A DNA stretch of 64,000 nt from Bactericera cockerelli (GCA_024516035.1 CM044964.1:3375492-3439491); one strand, 5' to 3'; positions 33,971 to 44,450 are shown, numbered from the stretch's first letter. Notes: generated from the letters alone by a model not told the origin. Numbers and translations are program-made.

Positions 33971-34929
33971 AAAAAGGGTTGGGTTTTTAAAACTCATCTT
34001 TAAAAAAAAAAAAAAATTTTTAAAAATACAGGGAAAAAAAACTGAAAAATGGGGAAAAAACCGCTTTTATCGTCCCCCTTTTAAAAAATGTCGTTTTTTG
34101 GGGGGGAAAAAAAATAATCGATTACGGATCTAAAATTATGAGGGGGTGAAAAAAAAATTTACCGACCCGCCATCCAATAAAAATTTGTGGAACGTAACCC
34201 CCAGGCAGGGTTCCCTGCTCAAAGCAAATTTTTTTCCCCCCAAAAACCCCCCGGAAAAATTTTCATTTTTGGGGCACCTACTCAAAATTTTTGAGAAAAA
34301 ATTCGGCATGGGTGGGATTTTTTTAAAACCCCAAAAAAACCCTACGCTACCTGGTTTTTTGACTAGGCGTTAAAAACCCCCTTTATAACCCGGCAATAAT
34401 TAAAAAAAAAACCTTTGGGGGTTTTTTCCCCTTCAGTGGGGAAAAAAAAGGGGACGGGGGAAAAACGAGCGGTTTTTGGGTGTCCCCTTTTTCCCTTTTA
34501 AAAAAACCCCCTTTCCCCAAAATTTTGTTTTTTTTTTGAATTTCAAAATTATCTCCCCCCCCCTCCTTTCCCCCTTTTCCCCCCCCCCTTTCTCTCTTCT
34601 TTCTCCCCCCTTTTTTCTCTCTTTCTGTTTTTTTCCACTTCAAAAAAAATTTAAAGGGGTTTTTTTAAAAGTTTTTCATTTTTTTTAGCACAAAAAAAAC
34701 CAAAAAAATCCCAAAAAAAAAATTTTTTTTATTTTTTCCCCCCTTTTTTTTCTAATACTTATTTAAAAAATCGTTTTTTTCTTTTTCCCCCCCTCTTTCT
34801 TTCCAGCTTTTTTTTTCTCTTTTTTTTTTATCTTGGAAAATTTTTAATAAGTGAATTATCTTTTGGAGGTTTTTTTAAATTTTTTATTGTACTAAATAAA
34901 GAATAAATTTAAAAAAAAAACAAGTTCCC

Positions 34930-35060
34930 CGTTTTTCCCCCCTTTTTTTCTCTCTCTCTCCCCCTCTCTCTCTCTCCCCCCCTCTCTCTCTATCCCCTCT
35001 CTCTTTTTCCCTTTCCCGGGGCCCCCCTCTCCCTCTCTCCCCCCTCTCTCTCCTCTTTTG
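34930..35060 (+). repeat. (CT)n pyrimidine tract
   Basis: CTCTCTCTC runs with C-runs precede a SINE B copy. Confidence 0.7.
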
Positions 35061-35075
35061 TATTTTACTATATCA

Positions 35076-35305
35076 CCAGCCTCCGTGGCGTAAAAGGGGG
35101 TTTTGGGCTAAGCCTATGTTTTTTAGGTTCGAGTTCGACCCGGGGTTTTGGGGGGGGGGGCCCCTTTTAAAAAAATTCCCCCCCCACGTTTTTGGGGGGG
35201 GGAATTCCGGCCCTACCCGGCTGGGTGAGGGTTAAGGGGGGGTAGCCCTTTTTTTCCCAATTTTTCCCCCCCCAATGGAGGGTAAAACCCCCGTCCTGAA
35301 TTTTT
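35076..35305 (+). mobile_element. SINE family B copy, corrupted
   Basis: CCTCCGTGGCGTAA, GGTTCGAGTTCGACCCGGGG, CCGGCCCTACCCGGCTGGGT and CAATGGAGGGTAAAACCCCC stand in family B order, with intervening bases replaced by G, C and T runs. Confidence 0.8.
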
Positions 35306-35714
35306 TAAATTTTAAAAACACGACCCCTTTAAAAAACCCGGAAATTTTTAAAAATTTCCCCCGGTCCCCCCAAAAGATTACTTAAAGGGGGGGTTTTGGT
35401 TTTTAAAATTAATTTTGGGGGTTTCCCCCGTTTTCCCCCCAACCAGGTCGATAATAAAAAAATTTAATTTCCAAAATTTTACTTTTCCGTTGGGACTAAT
35501 TGTTTCCCTCTACAAAAAAATTTTGAAACAATGGGTTTTAAAAGGTTGTATGTTTTTTCCTCGCACAGGGGTAATATTACTGAGTAGTATGTATGTTGAA
35601 AAATCAGTATGGTTTTATTTTGGTGAAAAACAAGGCCCCCTTAAAAATTTTGGGGGTTGGCAATAATAAATTATTCTATTACATTAAATTTTTTTTTACC
35701 CCGGGGAATTCCGC

Positions 35715-35870
35715 CAGGGTTGTCCTTACAATAACACTCATTTTTCTTACGAGGTATAGTGGACCTGAAAACCCAATACAGGCGGGAAAAATTCATTCTG
35801 GGGACGAACCCGGTCCCTTTTTTAATGCCTTTTGGCGCGCTAACTCACTCTACCACAGGGGGTCCCCATG
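35715..35870 (-). mobile_element. SINE family E copy, corrupted
   Basis: ACGAGGTATAGTGGACCTGA, ACCCAATACAGGCGGGAAAA and GCGCGCTAACTCACTCTACC are the reverse of the family E body and head. Confidence 0.75.
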
Positions 35871-36579
35871 GGTAAATGTACGGTAAATTATATTGAGTAA
35901 ATAAAGAATAATTGTACTTCTCGTTGGGAGTATTTGGAAATTTTAAGCGAAAGATTTTTTTTTTTTTAGAAACAAAAAAAAGGTGATATCAAAAAAAAAA
36001 ATAATAAAACCCTTCTGTTTTTTCTTTGGGGCCCCCCCACCACCCAAAAATTTTGAAATTTAGTTTTTTCCCCAGGGGCCCCTTGGAATTCCCGGTTTTC
36101 CCGTCTTTGGGGAAGGGGTTTCCAAAAATTTTTTCCTTGGAAAAAAATTTTGACAAAGTGGGGGAATTTTAAATTCCCCATTATTTTTAAAACCACAAAA
36201 CACCCCCGGGAAAAAATGACCCCCTTTTTAAAAAAAATTTGGTTTTTTCCCCCCTCTCCATAAAAAGATGTCTATAATATAAGGGCGTACGCAACTGCAG
36301 CCCCCCATGAAAAAAAAAAAAAAGAGGGTTTTTTTTAAAACCAGCTTTACAATGAAAACATCCCCCCTTTTTAAAATTCGTATCAGTATTTCAGAAAAGT
36401 TTTGAAATTTTACTGATGTGCATGTGAGGGTATCAGAAATACCTGGACGCTGTTTCGAGCTTGTTTGCTCTCATCAACAGGTAATGCTCTGGAAACCATT
36501 TTCCCTTTAAACAACCTCTTGATTTTAATCAGTAAAAAAAAAAAATGAGAATTGCATGATTATTTAAAATTGGGAAACC

Positions 36580-36720
36580 ACCCAGTAGCTTGAGCCCTAA
36601 GGGGGCCCCACTTGTAACCTGGAGGTGTGGTTAAGTCACGGTTTTTTGCGGGAAGGGGTTTTGTTTCGGGTTTGAGTAGTTGTTATTCACGAAAGTGAAA
36701 AAACAAAAACTTAAAATTTT
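36580..36720 (+). mobile_element. SINE family D copy, corrupted
   Basis: CCACCCAGTAGCTTGAGC, CACTTGTAACCTGGAGGT and TTGAGTAGTTGTTATTCACG are visible. Confidence 0.65.
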
Positions 36721-36950
36721 TTTTTATGGGGTTGGCATGGTAACAGACCCTTCCCTTTAAATACAAAAAAAGCGATAAATTTAATTTTTTTTTTTTAAAT
36801 TTCATAATGGGGTTTTTTTTTTTTTATTAAAATAAAAACTTTCTCAGGGACCGTCCTTCTGGAAGGGAACCGAGGATGCAAAAGCATTAAAATTTTTTTC
36901 TTTGAACGGCCGGGGCCCAAATTTTTTGGAAAAAAAATGTTGGCGGGGTC

Positions 36951-37675
36951 ACCCTTTTTAAACCATTTTGTCTAATTTTTGTGGCAGAAGCCCCAAAACT
37001 TTTCCAAAGGCCCGCCTGCTAGAGCCCCCCACTTCCCCCGCTGTCGCTGGGTAGTATTCAAAACAAAGCAACTTATCAACAAATTGACTGGGGAGGAATT
37101 ATTTTAATATTAAAAATTTATTAGATAAGAAGACATTTGTTTTAATAGAAATAAAAAATTTTAACAATTTAAAAAAAGGAAAAAAAAATATAACAATGAA
37201 GAGGAAAAAGAATAGAAAAATAAATATAAACATATATCCTAACTAAAGGGCGGGGGTTATTGCCTATGGACGATCTCTTCCACCCAACCACAATTAATGT
37301 GCTTTAATTACGAGTCAACTTATCAACTAAAGTTGGCTGGCGAGGAGACCATCATTCCCTTAGCTGTATATCTCTTCCACCCACCCACTTTATGTGCTTT
37401 AATACGAGTCAACTTATCAAAATAAGTTGGCTGGCGAGGAGACCATCATTCCCTTAGCTGTATGCTGGGTCAATTCAGACAAAACTGACGTTCGGAATAA
37501 GTAAACATTTGAAGATCCCCGGGATGTCCCGCCCCTTTTCATTCCGGTAATCGGGTATAAACGGCTAAACGGTTTCTGCCGAGGTTCTGTTTGGATTTAA
37601 TTTGCCGTCATTTTTTCGTCTTCTCTCGTCGGTGTACCTCAATTCCCACCGAGACTCGGTTTTCTGGTTTGAGAA
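36951..37675. repeat. Tandem GAGTCAACTTATCAA repeat
   Basis: A unit of about 85 bases (TGTGCTTTAATTACGAGTCA, then AAGTTGGCTGGCGAGGAGAC and ATCATTCCCTTAGCTGTAT) occurs twice at 37308-37465. A decayed third (AACTTATCAACAAATTGACT) is at 37070. Sequence quality is normal again from about 37000. 37237-37290 matches the 15540-15985 retroelement end in reverse. Confidence 0.7.
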
Positions 37676-37878
37676 GAGAATGAGAGAGAGAGAGAAGTAA
37701 GAAAGAGAGCGAAAGGAATAAGGAGATTCAGAGGTAGGAAGAGAGAGAGAAAAAGAAAGGAAAAAAAGAGAGAGACGTTGAAAGAGAGTGATTGAGACTG
37801 AAAAAAGTGAGAGAGGAAGAACGAGAAAGATAGGAAGAGAGGGAGAGAGAAATAGAAAGAGAAAGAGAGGAGAGAGGG

Positions 37879-37915
<37 letters not shown>

Positions 37916-38075
37916 AGAGAGAGAGAAAAAGGAAATAAGATGAATAAAAGAAGAAGAAGAGAGAGAGAGGAAAAAAAGAAAAAGATGAATAAGAAAAAGA
38001 CAGGAGTAGAGATAGTAAAGGTAGAAGAAGAGTCAGAGAAAGATGGAGACTATAGGAAAAAGACAATGGACAAGG
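37676..38075. repeat. Purine tract, (GA)n
   Basis: Almost pure A/G on the + strand; frames are Arg/Glu/Lys or Ser/Leu low-complexity. Confidence 0.85.
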
Positions 38076-38367
38076 ATATGAAGAGAGGGAGTTATCTGAG
38101 ATTACTTAAAAAAAATTTACAGCAAAAACAAAGTTTTCATGGCTCATTGGTCTACACACGTTCATACATACAGGTTTTCATACAGTCCCTATAAACAACT
38201 ACCTTTAAATTAAAAAAAAATCATACACTAAATTTCAAATCTAAAAGTGTAGAGTTAGCGTCGATTCCAGGCTCAATACCCAGATCTTGTTGTGTCGCTG
38301 ATGTTAAGCAACGCTGGACTATGTCCAGGTTCCCAGTTATAAGTTAATATAAGTTATCATACTTTTG

Positions 38368-38502
38368 TGTTAATCACTTTCATGATATCACAACTCAAAC
38401 TCGCTTTACTAAATCTACGCTGAAACCGGGACTTGAAACACCGACCTCCAGGTTACAAGTCCGCCGCCTTCTCGATCAAGCTATTGAGGTCGGTTTCCCA
38501 GT
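38368..38502 (-). mobile_element. SINE family D
   Basis: CATGATATCACAACTCAAAC, CGCTGAAACCGGGACTTGAA, AGGTTACAAGTCCGCCGCCT and AGCTATTGAGGTCGGT read as the reverse complement of family D. Confidence 0.85.
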
Positions 38503-38754
38503 TTCTAGCTAGCTTGCAGTTTCCTAAGGGTTTCATGGCTTATAAAAGCCCAGGTCCTCACGATGGTTGATCGTACATGAAAATATGTTTGTGGTTTCAG
38601 GACGAGCCAACTTTGAAGGTTGGCTGAAGACCATCATTCGCCCCTACAGCTGTAGCCAAGCTACAGTTGAAAAATAAATCTCATCTCACGGAAAAAAATT
38701 CCAGATAATACGTATGTAGGTATGAATGATTTGTAGGTCATTATGTAGGTAGGT

Positions 38755-39045
38755 CACCGAAGCAGAGTGACTTAGCGCGCTAGGCATTGCACGCATGGTG
38801 ACCTGGGTTCGATTCCCAACGGGGCAGGAATTTTTCTGCTCTGTACTTGGATTTTGGGATCCACTCATACCTCGTGAAGAAAAATGAGTAGTTACTTGTA
38901 TGAGTAACGACCAGTGGCGGCATTACCAGAGTAAAAATAAATGAAAGTAATAGAATTGGAAAAGTAGAAGAGGCTTTTAGTAATGCTGCGCTACCCACAA
39001 AAATGTGTAGAAGCCTTGTGCTACACCATAAATAAAAATCATACA
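38755..39045 (+). mobile_element. SINE family E, full length
   Basis: GCAGAGTGACTTAGCGCGCT, CTGGGTTCGATTCCCAACGG, CTGCTCTGTACTTGGAT, GTAATGCTGCGCTACCCAC and the tail TTGTGCTACACCATAAATAA are in order. The tail sequence is the unit amplified at 40015-40345. Confidence 0.9.
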
Positions 39046-39115
39046 TACATTATGGATGCATTAATAATGTATGAAATTTTGATGTGTCCATATACACCAA
39101 TATACATTTAAAAAA

Positions 39116-39991
39116 TACAGGGTGGGGCAAAAGTCTGGAAACCCCTGAATAACTTTTCGAATGGCTTCTTCGGTGAAATTAAAATTTTGTAAGGTAAACC
39201 AGGCTAATAAGACCTTCTTTTGGAGTTGGGCCGATTTTTGTTACCGGCCCCATGTCGGGGCCAGGGGGGCCAACTTCATTTTTTTTAAAACACGAACCCC
39301 CACTTTGCGATACATTTTGGAAAGGTCTTTAAATAAGCAATACATTGGTGCAAATTATATTTTTTTAATATTAAACTGTTTGCAAATGGCGTCCAACTTT
39401 GTGTATGCAGTAAAGTCTGGAAACCCCTGAATATCTTTTGAAAGGGCTTTCTCAGTTAATTTAAAAATTGTGCACGGTAAGTCGGGGTAATTAGACCTTC
39501 CCAAAAATGTATCGCAAGATGGGGTTTCGTATTTAAAAAAAAAGAAGTTGACCTCCCTGGGCCCCCACATGGGGGCCAGTAAAAAAAAAATCGGTCCAAT
39601 TTTAATATAAGGTCTTAATTACCATGGATTACCGTACATAATTTTAAATTTACTGAGAAAAGTCCTATCGAAAGATATTCAGGGGTTTCCAGACTTTACT
39701 GCATACACAAAAGTTGGACGCCATTTTCAAACAAATCATATTAAAAAATAAAATTTGCATCAATGTATTTCTTATTTGAAGACCTTTTCAAAAATGTATC
39801 GCAAGGTGGGGGTTCGTATTTAAAAAAATGAAGTTGGGCCCCCTAGCCCCGACATGGGGGCCGGTAACAAAAATCGACCCCACTCTAAAAGAAGGTCTTA
39901 TTACCCCGGTTTACCGTACAAAATTTTAAGTTTACCGAAGAAGGCATTCAAAAGTTATTCAGGGGTTTCCAGACTTTTGCCCCACCCTGTA
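39116..39991. mobile_element. Foldback element with CAGGGTGGGGCAAAAGTC ends
   Basis: Terminal inverted sequences CAGGGTGGGGCAAAAGTCTG and CAGACTTTTGCCCCACCCTG are flanked by TA at both ends. The arms are near-identical over about 300 bases (ACCCCTGAATAAC, GGTAAACCAGGCTAATAAG and mirrors). A second inner pair starts CAGTAAAGTCTGGAAACCCC. It is not homologous to the 7793 element except for the CAGGGTG termini. No transposase. Confidence 0.9.
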
Positions 39992-40014
39992 TACATAATA
40001 CAATATAATATAAA

Positions 40015-40345
40015 AAATATACACCACAAATAAAAATCATACATACATTATGGATGTATTAATAATGTCTGAAATTTTGATGAATTCCTGTAAATACAAA
40101 TACAGGATTTGTGCTACACTCCAAATAAAAATCATACATACATTATGGATGTAATAATAATGTCTGAAATTTTGATGAATTCCTGTAAATACAAATACAG
40201 GATTTGTGAAATTTTGATGAATTCCTATAAATACATATACAGGATTTGTGCTACACCACAAATAAAAATCATACATACATTATGGATGTATCAATAATGT
40301 ATGAAATTTTGATGAATTCCTGTAGATACAAATACAGGAGGATAG
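40015..40345 (+). repeat. About 105 bp tandem repeat derived from a SINE E tail
   Basis: Three to four copies of CACAAATAAAAATCATACAT, ACATTATGGATGTATTAATA and TTTGATGAATTCCTGTAAAT. One more copy lies at 39022-39090, on the other side of the foldback, so the element may have inserted into the array. Confidence 0.85.
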
Positions 40346-40544
40346 GTAAGTTGATAAGTTCTATGTTCACAGGAAGCAAGAAAGACTTAGCAGACGTACT
40401 AGGGAGGGGGTATAGTACTCCTGATATTGAAGACAGGAAGGAAGACAGAACCAGATACCAGACAGCGCCGGAGTGAGGGTCGGGTGGAAGAGTTTGTCAT
40501 AGAAGCCATTTTTTTCATTTTTTTTTTTTAATTAATATTAGAGA
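40346..40544. other. No gene seen
   Basis: A short unique stretch; the frame crossing it comes from the adjoining repeat. Confidence 0.4.
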
Positions 40545-40655
40545 AATTAGTCCACATTTAAATCTATGCTGCAACCGGGACTTGAACCACGGACCTTCAG
40601 TTTACAACTCCGCCGCGCCGCCTCGCCTTATAGATCAAACTACTGAGGTCGGTTG
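40545..40655 (-). mobile_element. SINE family D head
   Basis: CTATGCTGCAACCGGGACTT and ACTACTGAGGTCGGTTGC on the + strand are the reverse of family D. Confidence 0.8.
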
Positions 40656-40845
40656 CATTATACATCTCCCGTGCAAAAATAATAATACTCTTTAGTGGAA
40701 GGTAACCACCAGGCGAGGTTAATGCTCAAAGATTTTTTACCACCTAACTCTTAGAGGCTTATTATTATGTTGTCACAAACTCAAATTAATGAGGAAAAAT
40801 TCGTGCACTGGTCAGGATTCGAACCAACGGATCCCTAAGCTGCGG
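40656..40845 (-). mobile_element. SINE family F
   Basis: ACTCTTTAGTGGAAGGTAAC, CACCAGGCGAGGTTAATGCT and GTGCACTGGTCAGGATTCGA are the reverse of family F. Confidence 0.85.
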
Positions 40846-40849
40846 TGTC

Positions 40850-41055
40850 TGTCTCGGTAGCTCAGTGGTAAAGGCGGCACTCTGTGAATCCAGAGATTCC
40901 AGTGGTCGCGGGTTCGAAATCCAACCGGGACATGACAAGTTATCCTCCCATATGGGATTTTTACGACGTAGTAATACGTCTTGAGCTTACTGCTGGAATT
41001 ATGGGACTTAATAGTCCTAGTCGGGCAGTATAAATAAGGCGATATTATTATTATA
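40850..41055 (+). mobile_element. SINE family C, full length
   Basis: GTCTCGGTAGCTCAGTGGTA, CGCGGGTTCGAAATCCAACC and GGCAGTATAAATAAGGCGAT with an (ATT)n tail. It is inserted into the head of the family F copy: CTAAGC before and CTACGCTACC after look like its split ends. Confidence 0.88.
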
Positions 41056-41059
41056 ATTA

Positions 41060-41232
41060 CGCTACCTGGATTACCAGACGAGCGCGTTAACCACTTGACT
41101 ACCAGTGCGTAGGTAGTAGCTATACGCCACTGGGTGGGATTCGAACCAACGGATCCCTACGCTACCTGGATTACCAGACGAGCGCGTGAACCACTTGACT
41201 ACCAGTGCGTAGGTAGTGGCTACGCCACTGGA
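41060..41232 (-). mobile_element. Two tandem SINE F heads
   Basis: ACGCTACCTGGATTACCAGA, CGAGCGCGTTAACCACTTGA and CTACCAGTGCGTAGGTAGT occur twice (41060-41136 and 41157-41232), separated by the CACTGGGTGGGATTCGAACC B box segment. Confidence 0.85.
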
Positions 41233-41449
41233 AGCCGTCACAATGACGAGGAAGTTCTACCTATCTGGAAGTTCTAGACACTCTGTCGGCATTTCCGTCT
41301 ATGATGGAAGTTTCCTAGACTTCGGCGTGTCGAAAGTTCAGCGGAAACTTTCGTTTCGCTTTGGAGTGAAAGTTTTGAAGAGACGGTGTATTTGTATTTG
41401 ATTAAAAGATAAGACAAGCTAGTTTTCACAAGTTTCGAAACTAAAAATT

Positions 41450-41711
41450 AGCCAGCGTCGATGGCATGTTGAATACACCGGTTCCCTTCAGAACACCGAA
41501 GTTCAGCGACATCCAGCGAGGTTAAGACCTGGATGGGTGACCATTCAAATTCTAAAGCTCGTGACGCTGGCTTTTCCCGGCCCCACTCAGGCTGGGTGAG
41601 GTCAATGTGAGTAGCAGGTTTGTGCGTTTCCTGCGAATAGAGGGTTAAAACCCCCGTCGTGATATGACCATGGCAGTTGAAAGCGACGTTGAACCCCACT
41701 TAAAAAAAAAA
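41450..41711 (+). mobile_element. 5S-SINE (family A), full length with target duplication
   Basis: AGCGTCGATGGCATGTTGAA, AACACCGAAGTTCAGCGAC and CCTGGATGGGTGACC form the 5S head. GGCTGGGTGAGGTCAATGTG is the body, then GTTGAACCCCACTT and poly(A). It is flanked by the 12-base direct repeat AAACTAAAAATT (41438-41449 and 41712-41723). Confidence 0.95.
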
Positions 41712-41781
41712 AAAACTAAAAATTGAAAACGTTGGACCCTTTGAAATTGTAAAACGTTATTTCATAGCCTATACTAAAGAA

Positions 41782-42003
41782 AGCCTACGTGGCGTAAGGG
41801 TTGTGACTAATGCTCGTAGTCCAAAGATCCTGAGTTCGACTTCCGGTTGGAGCAGACTTTTTACACAGAAAATTCTGTTCCCTCCGAACATGTGAGGCTG
41901 GCAATTCCGGGCCCTACCCAGGCTGGGTGAGGTTAATGTGGGTAGCTGGTACGATTCCCAGCGAATATAGGGTAAAACCACCGTCCTGACTATCTCAAAT
42001 CAG
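41782..42003 (+). mobile_element. SINE family B, full length
   Basis: GCCTACGTGGCGTAAGGGTT, GAGTTCGACTTCCGGTTGGA, AATTCTGTTCCCTCCGAACA and GGCTGGGTGAGGTTAATGTG, then GGTAAAACCACCGTCCTGAC. The body is plainly the same as in the neighbouring 5S-SINE. Confidence 0.9.
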
Positions 42004-42072
42004 GACGGGTAACTGCTGGAATAATGGGACTTAATAGTCCTCATGGGGCAGTATAATTTAGGCGATATTATT
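42004..42072 (+). mobile_element. SINE family C tail fragment
   Basis: AACTGCTGGAATAATGGGAC and GGCGATATTATT are fused to the end of the SINE B copy. Confidence 0.7.
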
Positions 42073-42353
42073 TTTTTATAACATGCGACAATTTTTACAT
42101 TGCCACGATGTTTATAGCATTTTTTTTACAAATACCACAACAAACATTACATTCTGACCACAATTCCATCGAAAAATGTTATCGCAAAAAACATACGTAA
42201 CAATAACAAATACCAGCACTTTATCTCGTATGCTTTTAGCAAATTTGTTATCGAAATGAATTATGTATGTTTTCATCATCATAAATTCAATGTATAATTA
42301 TCTACATCACGTCTCGTAATGTTAATTAAACATGAGAATACCTAAATAATAAC

Positions 42354-42530
42354 AATATCGCCTTACTTATACTGCCCGATTAAGACTATTAAGTCCCATT
42401 ATTCCAGCATTAAACCCAAGACGTATTATTATGTGGTAAAAAATCCCAAATGGGAGGATAACTTGTCATGTCTCGGCTGGGTTTTGAACCCGCAACTTCT
42501 GGAATTTCTGAATCAACCAGGACAGACTAG
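42354..42530 (-). mobile_element. SINE family C, head truncated
   Basis: TATCGCCTTACTTATACTGC, CCCATTATTCCAGCATTAAA and GGCTGGGTTTTGAACCCGCA are the reverse of family C. Confidence 0.85.
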
Positions 42531-43395
42531 TAGTTCTGTATATTTTTTTACTATACAAAACAAGTCAACCAACTCGTCTCCCTGTAATAAATATAATAAA
42601 TCATTTTAACTATCTTCCCTTACGACATTATTATAAATTTTGTTTACTAAATGTCTGCCAACCCGTCGCAGTATTAAAAAAAAATACAACTATATTTATC
42701 TATCTATCTACATACTGTTAATTAAAAATGGGAATAACATCACGAAGATTCCAATGTTATTGACATGGATCAGGACATTACAGAAACATGCGAATAACAT
42801 CATATAAAGGCAACACGCACCCAATATGTTGTCCAGCTGTGAAGAAAATAATCGAAATTCTTATTACCTTACTTAATATTCGGAAATATTTACCAATAAC
42901 GACCATCCAATAAAATAGTCCATTACTTTCCTTTCAATAGAATAAGGAAAGTAAAAAAATACAGTAATATTTAGCCACCAAAATCTAGCGCAAGATATCT
43001 AGCCACCAAAATCTAGCTCACAATATCTAGTCGTCACTAAAATGTGGCGACTAGATACTCGTATGGTCGAATTATAGATTAATACAATTATAGGTTATAT
43101 ATTCACCCGTATAATTTTATCTAGTCGTCGATATGGTTTTGAGATAACAGTATAGCGGTCATTTGACGCTAGGGATTTCTTTGTACTGGGCCCGAAAATA
43201 GGGTTCGACCGGGGGGTCATTAAAAGTATATTGACACAGCTGCAAAAGTTCAAGGGGGCAGGGTGGGTTCATATGTATATGAATTTAGGCGATTTGAGCA
43301 CGCACATGTATGCCAATACTATACGGGGTGTTTTGGGAGTCAGATCTCAGACAGGGTGTATCAAAGTCACACCTATTCTATTTTTTTTTCTCTAA
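42531..43395. other. AT-rich DNA with a short duplicated ATCTAGCCACCAAA word
   Basis: No gene. Near 42970-43060 TAGCCACCAAAATCTAGC is repeated and partly inverted (CTAGTCGTCACTAAAA). Confidence 0.4.
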
Positions 43396-43429
43396 ATTTT
43401 ATTGCTTGGAGAAGGGACAGTAGAAAAAA

Positions 43430-43447
43430 AATGAGAGAATGGGAGAT

Positions 43448-43520
<73 letters not shown>

Positions 43521-43561
43521 GTGAGAGAGAGAGTGAGTGAGAAAGAGAGATAGAGTGAGAA

Positions 43562-43614
<53 letters not shown>

Positions 43615-43640
43615 CAGAGAATGAGAGAGAGGATTCACAT
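43430..43640. repeat. (GA)n microsatellite
   Basis: About 200 bases of nearly pure (GA)n with occasional GTGA and AAAG variants. Arg/Glu and Ser/Leu frames are artefacts. Confidence 0.95.
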
Positions 43641-43671
43641 ATATTATATTAAGTAGATGTTGTAAGTAGTT

Positions 43672-43772
43672 ACCGTTGCCGAGTGAGTTAGCGCGCTAGG
43701 CATTGCACGCTAGGCATTCGATCCCTAGCGGGGCAGGAATTTTTCTGCTCTGTACTTGTATGTTCGGGATCC
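43672..43772 (+). mobile_element. SINE family E head and partial body
   Basis: GCCGAGTGAGTTAGCGCGCT, CATTCGATCCCTAGCGGGGC and CTCTGTACTTGTATGTTCGG. A short internal duplication (GGCATTGCACGCTA) is present. Confidence 0.8.
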
Positions 43773-43774
43773 AC

Positions 43775-43907
43775 TTCACCAGGTGAGGTTCATGCTCAAA
43801 GCATTTTCTACCACCTAACCCTCAGAGTCTTATGATTATGTGGTCACAAATTCAAATTAATGACGAAAAATTCATGCACTGGGTGGGATTTGAACCAAGG
43901 GTTCCCT
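43775..43907 (-). mobile_element. SINE family F body
   Basis: ACCAGGTGAGGTTCATGCTC and CACTGGGTGGGATTTGAACC are the reverse of family F. The head is cut by the Helitron at 43909. Confidence 0.8.
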
Positions 43908-43908
43908 A

Positions 43909-44140
43909 CTAGCGGGCTGTCGCCCGCTTTGCGGGCCGAGGCATGGCCGTGAAAGCAAAAAATCCTTTTTCGCCAATGTCAGGTGTTGTAGTGAGAATTC
44001 CGTCTTATTGCACATCTAGACTATAAGACAAAGCTACCTACCAAATTTCAGCTTCCTAGGACTTACGGTTTGGCCTGTAGAGCGATGATCAGTCAGTGAG
44101 TGGTCAGTCAGTCAGTGACTTTGACATTTATATAGTAAGA
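43909..44140 (-). mobile_element. Non-autonomous Helitron, 232 bp
   Basis: On the minus strand the element begins TCTTACTATATAAATGTCAA and ends in the hairpin CGGGCGACAGCCCGCTAG. CTAG is the Helitron 3' end. It lies between A (43908) and T (44141), the expected AT target with no duplication. It also contains TCAGTCAGTCAGTGA and TACCAAATTTCAGCTTCCTA. No coding capacity. Confidence 0.9.
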
Positions 44141-44177
44141 TTTTTCCGCACTAGGTTATGAAATGTTCCCTATAAAA

Positions 44178-44450
44178 TTATCTACTTTGCCGTGGATCGA
44201 ACCCACGTGACCGGGTTTGATAAAACGAGTGCTACTCCACTCTGCCACGATGTCTTCGTAACAATCGTAGTGAGAGAAGTTAAGTAATAAATACTCGTAA
44301 TTATTATGAAGGCGAAAGTGAGATAAGGGGAGGAAGTTATGTGTTGTCCTTGTAAAAGCTAGCGCTCAAAAATATCTCCTCTGCCGAGGATTGAACCTGT
44401 GTCAACGGAACTTATGACGGAGTGCGCTGCGCCACTCTGCCACGATAAGT
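44178..44450 (-). mobile_element. Two tRNA-like SINE heads
   Basis: GTGGCAGAGTGGAGTAGCAC with GTGGGTTCGATCCACGGC (44178-44255) and GTGGCAGAGTGGCGCAGCGC with GGTTCAATCCTCGGCAGAGG (44375-44450) are tRNA-like A and B box pairs on the minus strand. Neither folds as an intact tRNA by eye. Confidence 0.6.

Larger units (their letters stand above)
26420..36950. other. Corrupted sequence: bases overwritten by homopolymer runs
   Basis: For about 10.5 kb the sequence is dominated by runs of A, T, G and C, up to more than 20 long. Recognisable repeats inside it (29040, 31478, 32878, 33840, 35076, 35715, 36580) keep normal words separated by stretches replaced by runs of a neighbouring base. For example, GGCGTAAAAGGGGGTTTTGG stands where other copies read GGCGTAACGGTTGTGACTAC. 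This is the pattern of an unpolished or low-quality consensus, not of biological decay. Reading frames here, including a Pro/Lys/Phe-rich 230-residue one at 27732-28424, are artefacts. Confidence 0.85.

Noticed and set aside
41216..41401. 61-residue + strand frame ending RRCICI
   Set aside because: It has no splice sites or family motif and adjoins SINE heads; possible but unsupported.
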